A stretch of 64,000 nucleotides of DNA from Tindallia californiensis. GTDB taxonomy: Bacteria; Bacillota; Clostridia; Peptostreptococcales; Tindalliaceae. The DNA lies in NCBI RefSeq assembly GCF_900107405.1, contig NZ_FNPV01000002.1, positions 364,606-428,605 on the forward strand, read 5' to 3'. The position numbers and the translations under genes are program-made. The notes under the pieces are model-generated. The model was not told where the DNA came from, ran no database searches, and was given only the letters and a program-made list of their open reading frames with translations. Positions 57,359-64,000 of this stretch are shown here, one piece after another. The number at the start of each line of letters is the position of its first letter. Positions within the stretch are counted from its first letter, which is position 1.

Positions 57359-57365
57359 TGGCTTC
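57337..57365 (-). terminator. Stem-loop at the end of the sigma-54 activator gene
   Basis: GAAGCCATGCAA pairs with TTGCGTGGCTTTC (one mismatch) right at the activator stop codon. Only a weak T tract follows, so termination may be partial; the same bases also contain the third UAS-like copy. Confidence 0.45.
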
Positions 57366-59085
57366 AGTCAATTCCTAACTTTTTAATTTTATAATATAGA
57401 CTTCGAATAGAAATATTTAAGGTTTCGGCTGTTTTGGTCCGATTATTTCCATGCCTTTCCAATGTATCTTCTATAATCTTTTTTTCAGCTTCTTTCAATG
57501 CTTGGTCAAGACTTGCTACCTTCATCTTTTTATCCGATAATGATGCCGCATAGTTGTTGGAAAAGTCTGTTTCGCTATCAAAGAATTTTGGTAAATGCTT
57601 TGCTTCCAGCAATGTATCTTGAAGCTTCATGTTCACCATCGCTCTTCCTATATAGTTTTGAAGCTCTCTGACATTCCCCGGCCAGTGGTATTGTTTCAAA
57701 TGCCTTAAAGCTTCCGGAGACAGATCTTTTGCATTTCTACCGTATTCCTGATTGTACTTATTAAGAAAACTAAGAATCAAAGGATAAATATCGTTCATCC
57801 TGTTTCTTAATGGAGGAATACGGATGGGTATTACATTTAGTCGGTAGTAAAGATCTTCTCTGAAACGCCCTTCTTCTACCGCTTTTTCAAGGTGAACATT
57901 AGTCGCTGCTATTACTCTTACATCCACATTGATAGATCTGGTAGATCCGACAGACATTACTTCTCCTTCCTGCAATACTCTCAATAGCTTCACCTGAGTG
58001 CTGGTAGGAATTTCTGCTATTTCATCAAGAAAGATAGTCCCATTATGTGCTTCCTGAAACAAACCTATTTTACCGCCTTTGCGCGCACCAGTAAAGGCAC
58101 CTTCTTCGTATCCAAAAAGTTCGCTTTCCAGGAGAGACTCGTTAATAGCGGCACAATTCACCCGCACAAACTGTTTATATCTTCTGTCTGACAAATTATG
58201 TATGGCATGAGCAAACAGTTCTTTACCCGTACCACTTTCTCCCCTTAATAGGATATTTGCCGGTGTTTTTGCTGCTTGTCTTGATTTTTCAATACAATCT
58301 GTCATTTGTTGATCAGACGCAATGATATCATCAAAGGTGTATTTAGCTTCTAGCTTCCTAATAATTTGTCTGGCTAACATTAACTCCCGGTTCAATTTTT
58401 TCATTTCGGTTAAATCCTGTAAAATCCCTACGCTTCCGCGCAACTCCCCATCTACGATAATAGGTGACGCACTTGCTATAATTTCTTTATGATGCTTTCC
58501 TACTTTTAGCTTGGTATTGCTTACTGGTTTTTGCTTCTTAAGAGCTTGCAAGTGTACGCTTTGACCTTCAGAAATATCAACCGTTACCGGTTTTCCAATA
58601 ATATCTTTTTCTGATAAGCCGGTTAATTTAGTATAGGCAGGATTGATCAACACATGAATCCCTTTTTCATCACAAACCGAAATAGCATCTTGAGTAGAAT
58701 GCAAGATTCCTTCTAAAAGACTTTGCATTTCTTTTAATCGATCAATTTGATCGTTCAAACTAGTCAGGTCACTTATATCACGAAAAATTGCTACAGCACC
58801 AACCACTTGTCCAAGATCATTATGCATCGGCATCCTTCTGATAGTTATTTCTTTATTACCAATTTTCAAGAAGTTGTCCGCTGTTATTTCTTCAAGAACC
58901 ATCACGTCAACTAACTGGGTTTCCGGAAAGTTTTCAGAAATGTATTTTCCAACTACTTTCTCTTTAGAAAGTCCTGTCATTATTTCGGCGGCATGGTTAA
59001 ACAATGTAACCACGCCACCTTTATCAATAATCATCATTCCATCATTTGTAGAGTCTAGAATTGTTTCCATTTCTTTAGTCATCAT
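57364..59085 (-). CDS. Sigma-54-dependent transcriptional activator (PAS-PAS-AAA-Fis)
   Basis: 573 residues. Two PAS domains (about 5-115 and 120-235), then an AAA+ domain (about 255-480) with Walker A GESGTGKE, GAFTGA loop (EEGAFTGARKGGK), Walker B GTIFLDEIAE and the R-finger region FREDLYYRLNV; the C-terminal HTH_8 (KTAETLNISIRSLYYKIKKLGI) is Fis-type. The PAS domains sense an unknown ligand in the cytoplasm. It is upstream of the sigma-54-promoted catabolic operon, and its layout and context resemble BkdR of Bacillus subtilis, the activator of branched-chain amino acid breakdown. Confidence 0.93.
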   Translation of the reverse strand: MMTKEMETILDSTNDGMMIIDKGGVVTLFNHAAEIMTGLSKEKVVGKYISENFPETQLVDVMVLEEITADNFLKIGNKEITIRRMPMHNDLGQVVGAVAIFRDISDLTSLNDQIDRLKEMQSLLEGILHSTQDAISVCDEKGIHVLINPAYTKLTGLSEKDIIGKPVTVDISEGQSVHLQALKKQKPVSNTKLKVGKHHKEIIASASPIIVDGELRGSVGILQDLTEMKKLNRELMLARQIIRKLEAKYTFDDIIASDQQMTDCIEKSRQAAKTPANILLRGESGTGKELFAHAIHNLSDRRYKQFVRVNCAAINESLLESELFGYEEGAFTGARKGGKIGLFQEAHNGTIFLDEIAEIPTSTQVKLLRVLQEGEVMSVGSTRSINVDVRVIAATNVHLEKAVEEGRFREDLYYRLNVIPIRIPPLRNRMNDIYPLILSFLNKYNQEYGRNAKDLSPEALRHLKQYHWPGNVRELQNYIGRAMVNMKLQDTLLEAKHLPKFFDSETDFSNNYAASLSDKKMKVASLDQALKEAEKKIIEDTLERHGNNRTKTAETLNISIRSLYYKIKKLGID

Positions 59086-59100
59086 TATCAGAATCCACCT

Positions 59101-60333
59101 TTATTCTGTTTCAGGGTCCAACAATTGAATTTCAAAAGACTCTGGCTCTATCACAACATCCGTGGCAATATTTTCCACATTCATTGGTAACCACACTCTT
59201 GGAAAGACTTCGTGCACTCCAGCCTCTAGGCCTTCTAAATCGATAAATATCATTATCGTTCGTGTATCAAGATTTTCCAGAGAATTGCCAAGAGCTGTAA
59301 GCCTTACATGAACCTTCTCCGGTAGAGAGCCTTCATCAAGAGTGAGATCTGCATCTTTATTCTCGTAGCGTATATTTTCCCGGCCAATTTCTAGTATATG
59401 TTCTTGCATTGCTTTAACCTCAATATCCAACAGTATCTCTCTCTCATTGTGAGGTCTTACTTGGTCAGGAAAAAGAATCGGCACCCTCACTTGTTTGCTT
59501 TCCGTAAGATCTCTTAGCTCCACCAGCTCTGTTTTTAACCGGCTAATGCCCTCCAATACATTCGATTGACCTCTAACCGTTACCGATCTTGGTTCGCTGT
59601 TAACTCTCACAATCCTATATCCTTCTGCTCCCTGAATATTCATATCTATTTCTACCGGTACCGACTTAATCTGATCAATCATTACATTAACCTCAACAAA
59701 GCCCGTCTTTACTTCAACCTGATCCACTTCCTCCCCTCTACTATTAATAGCGCGTAAAGGAAGGCTTTTCGAAATATTATTGTTTTCATTGCTCAGCTGA
59801 AGTTGTGCAACGATTTCTTCGATAGAGTTTATATAGCTTTCTGGTCCTTCAACCCACACTTCCTCCGGTTTGATTTGTGTCTCTCCTACTACAAAACCTG
59901 ATGCAGGAGTACCTTCGACATTTAACCCCACAGGTATTTGTTTCTCAACAATTCTTTCCAGCTCTACGGTGACATAACGGGGACTATACTCTACTTCTAC
60001 TCCGCCCGGCACACTAACTTCTATTGGAATTGAGTTAGTCCCTTCTTCATAGCCTCTTAAATCAACTTTTGCATCAATATTATTTCGTGTAACGCGATGT
60101 ACCTGATCCCTATTTCCTGTAAGCCTAACTCTGATGGTGGGTTCCGGATTGCCATATACCACTAACCCTGATTGACGTATAATGTTTTCATTGACTAGTT
60201 TTACAGGTATATTCAATTCTTCTCTTGTTATTCTGGGATTGATTACACTCATTACATAAATCCATAATAAAAGTGCAAATAGAATCGAGATGATTTTTGC
60301 CGCTAAATTTTTACTAAGAAATTTACTCATCAT
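59101..60333 (-). CDS. cdaR: CdaR-type regulator with YbbR repeats
   Basis: About 410 residues from the double ATG at 60333/60330, which overlaps the cdaA stop (TAATGATGAGTAA). An N-terminal membrane segment (IISILFALLLWIYVMSV) is followed by four YbbR-like repeats outside the membrane (for example RVRLTGNRDQVHRV, SVTVRGQSNVLEGI, VHVRLTALGNSLENL). CdaR binds CdaA and tunes its activity. The usual third gene, glmM, is not next to it here. Confidence 0.9.
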   Translation of the reverse strand: MMSKFLSKNLAAKIISILFALLLWIYVMSVINPRITREELNIPVKLVNENIIRQSGLVVYGNPEPTIRVRLTGNRDQVHRVTRNNIDAKVDLRGYEEGTNSIPIEVSVPGGVEVEYSPRYVTVELERIVEKQIPVGLNVEGTPASGFVVGETQIKPEEVWVEGPESYINSIEEIVAQLQLSNENNNISKSLPLRAINSRGEEVDQVEVKTGFVEVNVMIDQIKSVPVEIDMNIQGAEGYRIVRVNSEPRSVTVRGQSNVLEGISRLKTELVELRDLTESKQVRVPILFPDQVRPHNEREILLDIEVKAMQEHILEIGRENIRYENKDADLTLDEGSLPEKVHVRLTALGNSLENLDTRTIMIFIDLEGLEAGVHEVFPRVWLPMNVENIATDVVIEPESFEIQLLDPETE

Positions 60334-61150
60334 TACGCCTCCACTTATACTTCCAAAACTTCCATTGCTGTTTGCTTTTAATCTCAAAACTGTTATCAAT
60401 ATATTTTTTCAATGTGTCCACATCTAAGAAACGAGTCAGTTTACCATTTTCAGCAATCGAAATCGCCCCTGTTTCTTCTGAAACAATCACAACAATGGCA
60501 TCGGATTTTTCTGTAACACCAAGTCCGGCACGATGACGTGTCCCTAATTCTTTATTAATAGTAGGGTTTTCTGTTAATGGCAGAAAACAGCCGGCTGCCA
60601 TGATTTTATTTTTTCTAATAACCACAGCACCATCATGCAATGGCGTATTCGGAATAAAAATATTGATCAGTAAAGCTCTTGATACGGCTCCCGCAATGGG
60701 GGTTCCCGTCTCAATAACCTCATTTAACCCGGTATCTTTTTCGATAACAATTAAAGCACCTATCTTCTGTCTGGATAAAGAACCCGTTGCTTCTCCCACT
60801 TCTTCTACCAAGCGATTTATTTCTTCATGTTCGATATCAGCTATTGATTTGGTCAAAAACTTTGTTCTGCCGATATACTCCAATGCCCTTCTTAACTCCG
60901 GCTGAAAAACAATAAGGAGCGCAATAAGCCCTACAGTCATCGTATTTCTTAAAATCCAGTTAATGACATGCAACTGAAGCCAATCGCTCATCTGAGTAGC
61001 AATTAGCAATACCAATATGCCTTTTATCAGCTGTTGGGCTCTTGTTTCACGAATGAGCATATATAATTTATAGAAGACAAAGGCAACAATTGCCATGTCA
61101 ACCATATCCCATATTCCAATATTCCTTAATATATTTAATATTTCCTGCAT
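60323..61150 (-). CDS. cdaA: Diadenylate cyclase CdaA
   Basis: 275 residues. Three membrane segments (about 13-32, 38-55, 62-80) anchor a DAC domain (about 100-240) with the active-site motifs LHDGAVVIR and GTRHRAGLGVTEKSDAIVVIVSEETG. It makes cyclic di-AMP, which controls potassium and osmotic balance and wall growth. It is co-transcribed with cdaR, which starts inside its end. Confidence 0.95.
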   Translation of the reverse strand: MQEILNILRNIGIWDMVDMAIVAFVFYKLYMLIRETRAQQLIKGILVLLIATQMSDWLQLHVINWILRNTMTVGLIALLIVFQPELRRALEYIGRTKFLTKSIADIEHEEINRLVEEVGEATGSLSRQKIGALIVIEKDTGLNEVIETGTPIAGAVSRALLINIFIPNTPLHDGAVVIRKNKIMAAGCFLPLTENPTINKELGTRHRAGLGVTEKSDAIVVIVSEETGAISIAENGKLTRFLDVDTLKKYIDNSFEIKSKQQWKFWKYKWRRNDE

Positions 61151-61195
61151 AGCGACACCCCTGATTATGTATAAGCTTTTTTACTTATTTTATAT

Positions 61196-61201
61196 ATTAT
61201 A
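61196..61201 (-). promoter_or_regulatory. Candidate extended -10 promoter of cdaA
   Basis: The minus strand reads TGGTATAAT (TATAAT at 61196-61201), an extended -10 about 46 nt upstream of the cdaA start. No good -35 is seen. Confidence 0.5.
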
Positions 61202-61279
61202 CCACTCTCGCCTTAATATGCCTATGGGGTCTTTACACTTAATATTAGTAGATTCATTTAAGATTTTTTCGTCTTAGGG

Positions 61280-61308
61280 TTGTATTTTTATTCATTATAG
61301 TGTATTAT
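61280..61308 (+). promoter_or_regulatory. Promoter of argG
   Basis: TTGTAT (61280-61285) and TATTAT (61303-61308) lie 17 bp apart, about 35 nt before the argG start. An AGGAGG precedes the start codon. No ARG box or riboswitch was recognised in the 190-bp intergenic region shared with cdaA. Confidence 0.6.
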
Positions 61309-61342
61309 TTATGCAAGTAGTTTTATTTTAGGAGGTTATCTT

Positions 61343-62554
61343 ATGAGCAAAGAAAAAGCAGTGTTAGCGTATTCTGGCGGTTTAGATACATCCGTCATCT
61401 TAAAATGGTTGCAAACTCATTACGACTATGATGTTATCGCCGTATGTGTTGATGTCGGACAGGATGAAGATTTATCATCCGTCGATAAAAAAGCCTTGGA
61501 AACAGGTGCGATAAAATCTTATGTCATTGATGTTGCTGAAGAATTTCTAACAGATTATGTCTATCCAACCTTGAAGGCAGGCGCCATGTATGAAGGAGAA
61601 TATTTACTTGGAACATCCTTCGCTCGACCTTTAATGGGTAAACTTCTTGTTGAAATAGCTGAAAAAGAAGGCGCCGTAGCTATTGCCCACGGCTGTACTG
61701 GTAAGGGCAATGATCAGGTGCGATTTGAAACAGCTGTAAAAGCATTAAATCCTCATTTGAAAATCATTGCACCTTGGAGAGAATGGGAGATGAAATCCCG
61801 GGAAGATTGTATCGATTTTGCCGAAAAACATGGAATTCCAATACCTGTAACAAAGAAAGATATTTATAGTCGTGATCAAAATATATGGCACTTAAGCCAT
61901 GAAGGCGGGAATTTAGAAGATCCATGGAATGAACATGAATCTGAAATTTATAAAATGACTATCCGCCCGGAAGATGCACCTGATAAAGCTACCTATGTGG
62001 TTATCGATTTTGAAGAGGGTATCCCCGTAGCTGTTGATGGAGAAAAACTTGCACCAGTATCTCTACTGAAAAAATTAAATCAATTAGCTGGGGATAACGG
62101 CATAGGTGTCATTGATATTGTTGAGAATCGATTGGTTGGAATGAAGTCTCGAGGTATATACGAAACTCCTGGTGGAACATTAATGTATGAAGCACATAAA
62201 ATACTGGAAAAACTGACTTTAGATCGTATGACTCAAAGCTTCAAACGAACTTTAGCTGAGCGTTATTCCCAACTAGTATACGACGGACTATGGTTCACTC
62301 CCTTAAAAGAGGCCATGGACGCTTTTGTAGACGTTACCCAAAAGCCAGTTACCGGGAAAGTACGATTAAAATTATATAAAGGTAGCTGTACGAACGCTGG
62401 CTCCTCTTCTCCTTTTTCTATGTATAGCGAAGAATTTGCTACTTTTGGTGAAGATGAAGTGTATAATCAAAAAGATGCCGAAGGATTTATCAACTTATTT
62501 GCTTTGCCACTAACAATCCGGGCTATCATGAAGGAGAAAAGAAATAAAAAATAG
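61343..62554 (+). CDS. argG: Argininosuccinate synthase
   Basis: 403 residues, the family length. It joins citrulline and aspartate with ATP to make argininosuccinate. Motifs: [15 protein letters not shown] at the N terminus (P-loop type ATP site), [27 protein letters not shown] and [19 protein letters not shown]. Starts with ATG after AGGAGG. argH, its usual partner, is not adjacent. Confidence 0.97.
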   Translation: MSKEKAVLAYSGGLDTSVILKWLQTHYDYDVIAVCVDVGQDEDLSSVDKKALETGAIKSYVIDVAEEFLTDYVYPTLKAGAMYEGEYLLGTSFARPLMGKLLVEIAEKEGAVAIAHGCTGKGNDQVRFETAVKALNPHLKIIAPWREWEMKSREDCIDFAEKHGIPIPVTKKDIYSRDQNIWHLSHEGGNLEDPWNEHESEIYKMTIRPEDAPDKATYVVIDFEEGIPVAVDGEKLAPVSLLKKLNQLAGDNGIGVIDIVENRLVGMKSRGIYETPGGTLMYEAHKILEKLTLDRMTQSFKRTLAERYSQLVYDGLWFTPLKEAMDAFVDVTQKPVTGKVRLKLYKGSCTNAGSSSPFSMYSEEFATFGEDEVYNQKDAEGFINLFALPLTIRAIMKEKRNKK

Positions 62555-62590
62555 CACTTCCGCTCCCTATAATGGTTATTATATTAATAG

Positions 62591-62622
62591 AAAAAACTCC
62601 GCCTTGTGCAGCGGAGTTTTTT
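62591..62622 (+). terminator. Terminator after argG
   Basis: A perfect 12-bp stem (AAAAAACTCCGC with GCGGAGTTTTTT) and an 8-nt loop ending in T, 36 nt after the argG stop. Confidence 0.9.
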
Positions 62623-62692
62623 CTGATATATATACTTTATGCACAGATATTTACGGATTAAACAGATAATTATAAGAAAGTGGTGATCTTTA

Positions 62693-63316
62693 ATGCGCAA
62701 AACAGCTTGGTTTCTCGTTCTTGGTATTATCGGATTTCTTTATATTGCTTCCTCTATTCCTGGTTTAAGAGTACTACCAGTCCTCAGGCAGTTAACTCAT
62801 ATTGCAACAGGCTTTGACTATATCTTCCAGAGTCTGTCTGAGTGGATCGCCAAGCGAATACCTTTAGATTTTGGTGAGTTAGCGTACATTGATGCTGTTA
62901 TGAGAGACTTCTTGACTTACATTCGTGAAAATCCAGTTCTTATAGAGTTTTTTCTTCGGAAACTAGCACATGTAATCATCTTTTTCTTTCTTACTATTGC
63001 TATTTTTATTCTTCTTTATCAATATATTTCTAAAGCCAGTATTGCTATGATACTTTCCTTTTTTTTAGGTTTTGTCTTAGCCGTTTTAGATGAGTTCAGA
63101 CAATCCTTTGTACCAGGAAGAGTCGCAAGCGCTGTAGACGTTTTTATTGATATGATCGGTGTTTCACTTGGAATACTTTTCATCCTTTTTGCCTTAATCA
63201 TCACGAGTGGAGAACGGTATCGGTTTTTAAAGCATAAAAAAATGAAGAAAAAATCATTGTATCCTAAAGTAAACAAACATCCAGAACTAACTGGAAAGTT
63301 CAAAAAACAAAAATAA
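62693..63316 (+). CDS. VanZ-like membrane protein
   Basis: 207 residues with about four membrane segments (about 5-23, 82-103, 110-128, 148-168). The RKLAHVIIFFFLTIAI and DEFRQSFVPGRVASAVDVFIDMIGVSLG motifs are the VanZ-family signature. The C-terminal 35 residues are very Lys-rich. The family includes the teicoplanin-resistance VanZ, but most genomic copies have no proven role. Confidence 0.88.
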   Translation: MRKTAWFLVLGIIGFLYIASSIPGLRVLPVLRQLTHIATGFDYIFQSLSEWIAKRIPLDFGELAYIDAVMRDFLTYIRENPVLIEFFLRKLAHVIIFFFLTIAIFILLYQYISKASIAMILSFFLGFVLAVLDEFRQSFVPGRVASAVDVFIDMIGVSLGILFILFALIITSGERYRFLKHKKMKKKSLYPKVNKHPELTGKFKKQK

Positions 63317-63355
63317 AAATCGACCCTTCGCAACCTCTGCAAAAAGCCGACCTAA

Positions 63356-63431
<76 letters not shown>

Positions 63432-63448
63432 ATATCGATGAGTATGTA

Positions 63449-63531
63449 TGGTGCGGGTGGAGGGACTTGAACCCCCACGGTCGCCCGCTAGATCCTAAGT
63501 CTAGTGCGTCTGCCAATTCCGCCACACCCGC
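63449..63531 (-). tRNA. tRNA-Leu(TAG)
   Basis: An 83-nt class II tRNA with a long variable arm, acceptor GCGGGTG/CACCCGC, anticodon loop CTTAGGA (anticodon TAG) and an encoded CCA end. Confidence 0.94.
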
Positions 63532-63612
63532 ATGGTCATAGACACTAAAGGTCTACTATAACTGGTTATTGTTTCTCGTCACCTTACTTACCACTAAAAA
63601 AAGGCATAAAAA

Positions 63613-63697
63613 TGGTGGAGGGAGAAGGATTCGAACCTTCGAAGTCGTTGACAACAGATTTACAGTCTGCCCCCTTTGGCCACTCGGGAACCCCTCC
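63613..63697 (-). tRNA. tRNA-Tyr(GTA)
   Basis: An 85-nt class II tRNA, anticodon loop CTGTAAA (anticodon GTA), long variable arm, encoded CCA end. Confidence 0.94.
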
Positions 63698-63703
63698 ACT
63701 TCA

Positions 63704-63779
63704 TGGAGCTGGTGATGGGACTCGAACCCGCAACCTGCTGATTACAAATCAGCTGCTCTGCCAATTGAGCTACACCAGC
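63704..63779 (-). tRNA. tRNA-Thr(TGT)
   Basis: A 76-nt cloverleaf, acceptor GCTGGTG/CACCAGC, anticodon loop TTTGTAA (anticodon TGT), encoded CCA end. Confidence 0.95.
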
Positions 63780-63842
63780 ATGTTATTAAGTTATGACACT
63801 TATCTATACTACCATATTATTTATTGAATTTCAAGTATAATA

Positions 63843-63919
63843 TGGCGACCCGGAAGGGACTCGAACCCTCGACCTCCAGCGTGACAGGCTGGCATTCTAA
63901 CCAACTGAACTACCGGGCC
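63843..63919 (-). tRNA. tRNA-Asp(GTC)
   Basis: A 77-nt cloverleaf, acceptor GGCCCGG/CCGGGTC, anticodon loop CTGTCAC (anticodon GTC), encoded CCA end. Confidence 0.94.
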
Positions 63920-63923
63920 TAAA

Positions 63924-63999
63924 TGGTGGGCGCAACAGGGCTCGAACCTGTGACCCCCTGCTTGTAAGGCAGGTGCTCTCCCAGCTGAGCTATGCGCCC
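63924..63999 (-). tRNA. tRNA-Val(TAC)
   Basis: A 76-nt cloverleaf, acceptor GGGCGCA/TGCGCCC, anticodon loop CTTACAA (anticodon TAC), encoded CCA end. The cluster probably continues beyond the window. Confidence 0.94.
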
Positions 64000-64000
64000 T

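Noticed and set aside
57337..57365. A strong intrinsic terminator between the activator gene and the buk operon
   Set aside because: The stem is imperfect and lacks a good T tract, and the same bases resemble the upstream activator sites, so only a weak terminator call is kept.

Overview
The window looks like a chromosomal stretch of a low-GC, anaerobic, amino-acid-fermenting Clostridia. The supporting signs are a ferredoxin-dependent 2-oxoacid oxidoreductase with Ptb and butyrate kinases, copper-amine-oxidase-type stalk domains on surface proteins, CdaA/CdaR, ECF sigma/anti-sigma, many hybrid kinases and AT-rich intergenic DNA. A relative of Natronincolaceae/Tindalliaceae is a guess from gene content, not a search result. 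Almost all genes are on the minus strand; only the first gene, argG and a VanZ-like gene are on plus.

Layout. (1) 1-21.7 kb is a signalling island: six hybrid histidine kinases (one split by an in-frame TGA), an Hpt protein, a lone CheY-like receiver, a CheX-like protein with MshEN-like repeats, an HD-GYP regulator and a FIST sensor. A GNAT enzyme, two surface proteins and a DUF3006 protein lie among them. (2) 21.9-22.5 kb is a scar: a deleted chemoreceptor relic beside a decayed IS200/RAYT-type element with 25-bp inverted ends. (3) 22.6-23.1 kb holds six tRNA genes with their own promoter and terminator. (4) 23.2-36 kb is mostly housekeeping: yfcE-like, rdgB, rph, UPF0316, a cell-wall amidase, an AIR-synthase-like protein, a DUF1461 protein, an ABC transporter with a DUF77 thiamine-binding protein, ligA and pcrA. 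(5) 36-47 kb holds a REC-PAS-GGDEF protein, a CCA-type nucleotidyltransferase, an ECF sigma/anti-sigma pair, HPr, a 47-residue membrane protein, a patatin, and a LytS/LytTR pair beside a CstA transporter.

(6) 47.1-50.6 kb is the most interesting region: a compact operon with its own promoter and terminator, encoding a YukD-like ubiquitin-like protein, an E1-like enzyme, an E2-like protein with a candidate catalytic cysteine, a membrane-bound JAB/JAMM peptidase with a LysM domain, and a RING-like zinc protein with a C-terminal membrane anchor. That is a full ubiquitin-type conjugation and removal set, apparently tied to the envelope.

(7) 50.7-59.1 kb is a catabolic operon (buk-ptb-buk-P-loop ATPase-vorDABC) that would oxidise 2-oxoacids, probably branched-chain, to acyl-CoA and then to acyl phosphate and ATP. 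A well-formed sigma-54 promoter precedes it, with repeated palindromes about 100 bp upstream, and the next gene encodes a PAS-AAA+-Fis sigma-54 activator, much like BkdR and bkd in Bacillus. (8) 59.1-64 kb holds cdaA-cdaR (cyclic di-AMP synthesis), divergent argG, a VanZ-like gene and six more tRNA genes running off the window edge.

All family assignments come from reading motifs by eye. Start codons were moved where a ribosome-binding site favoured an internal start.
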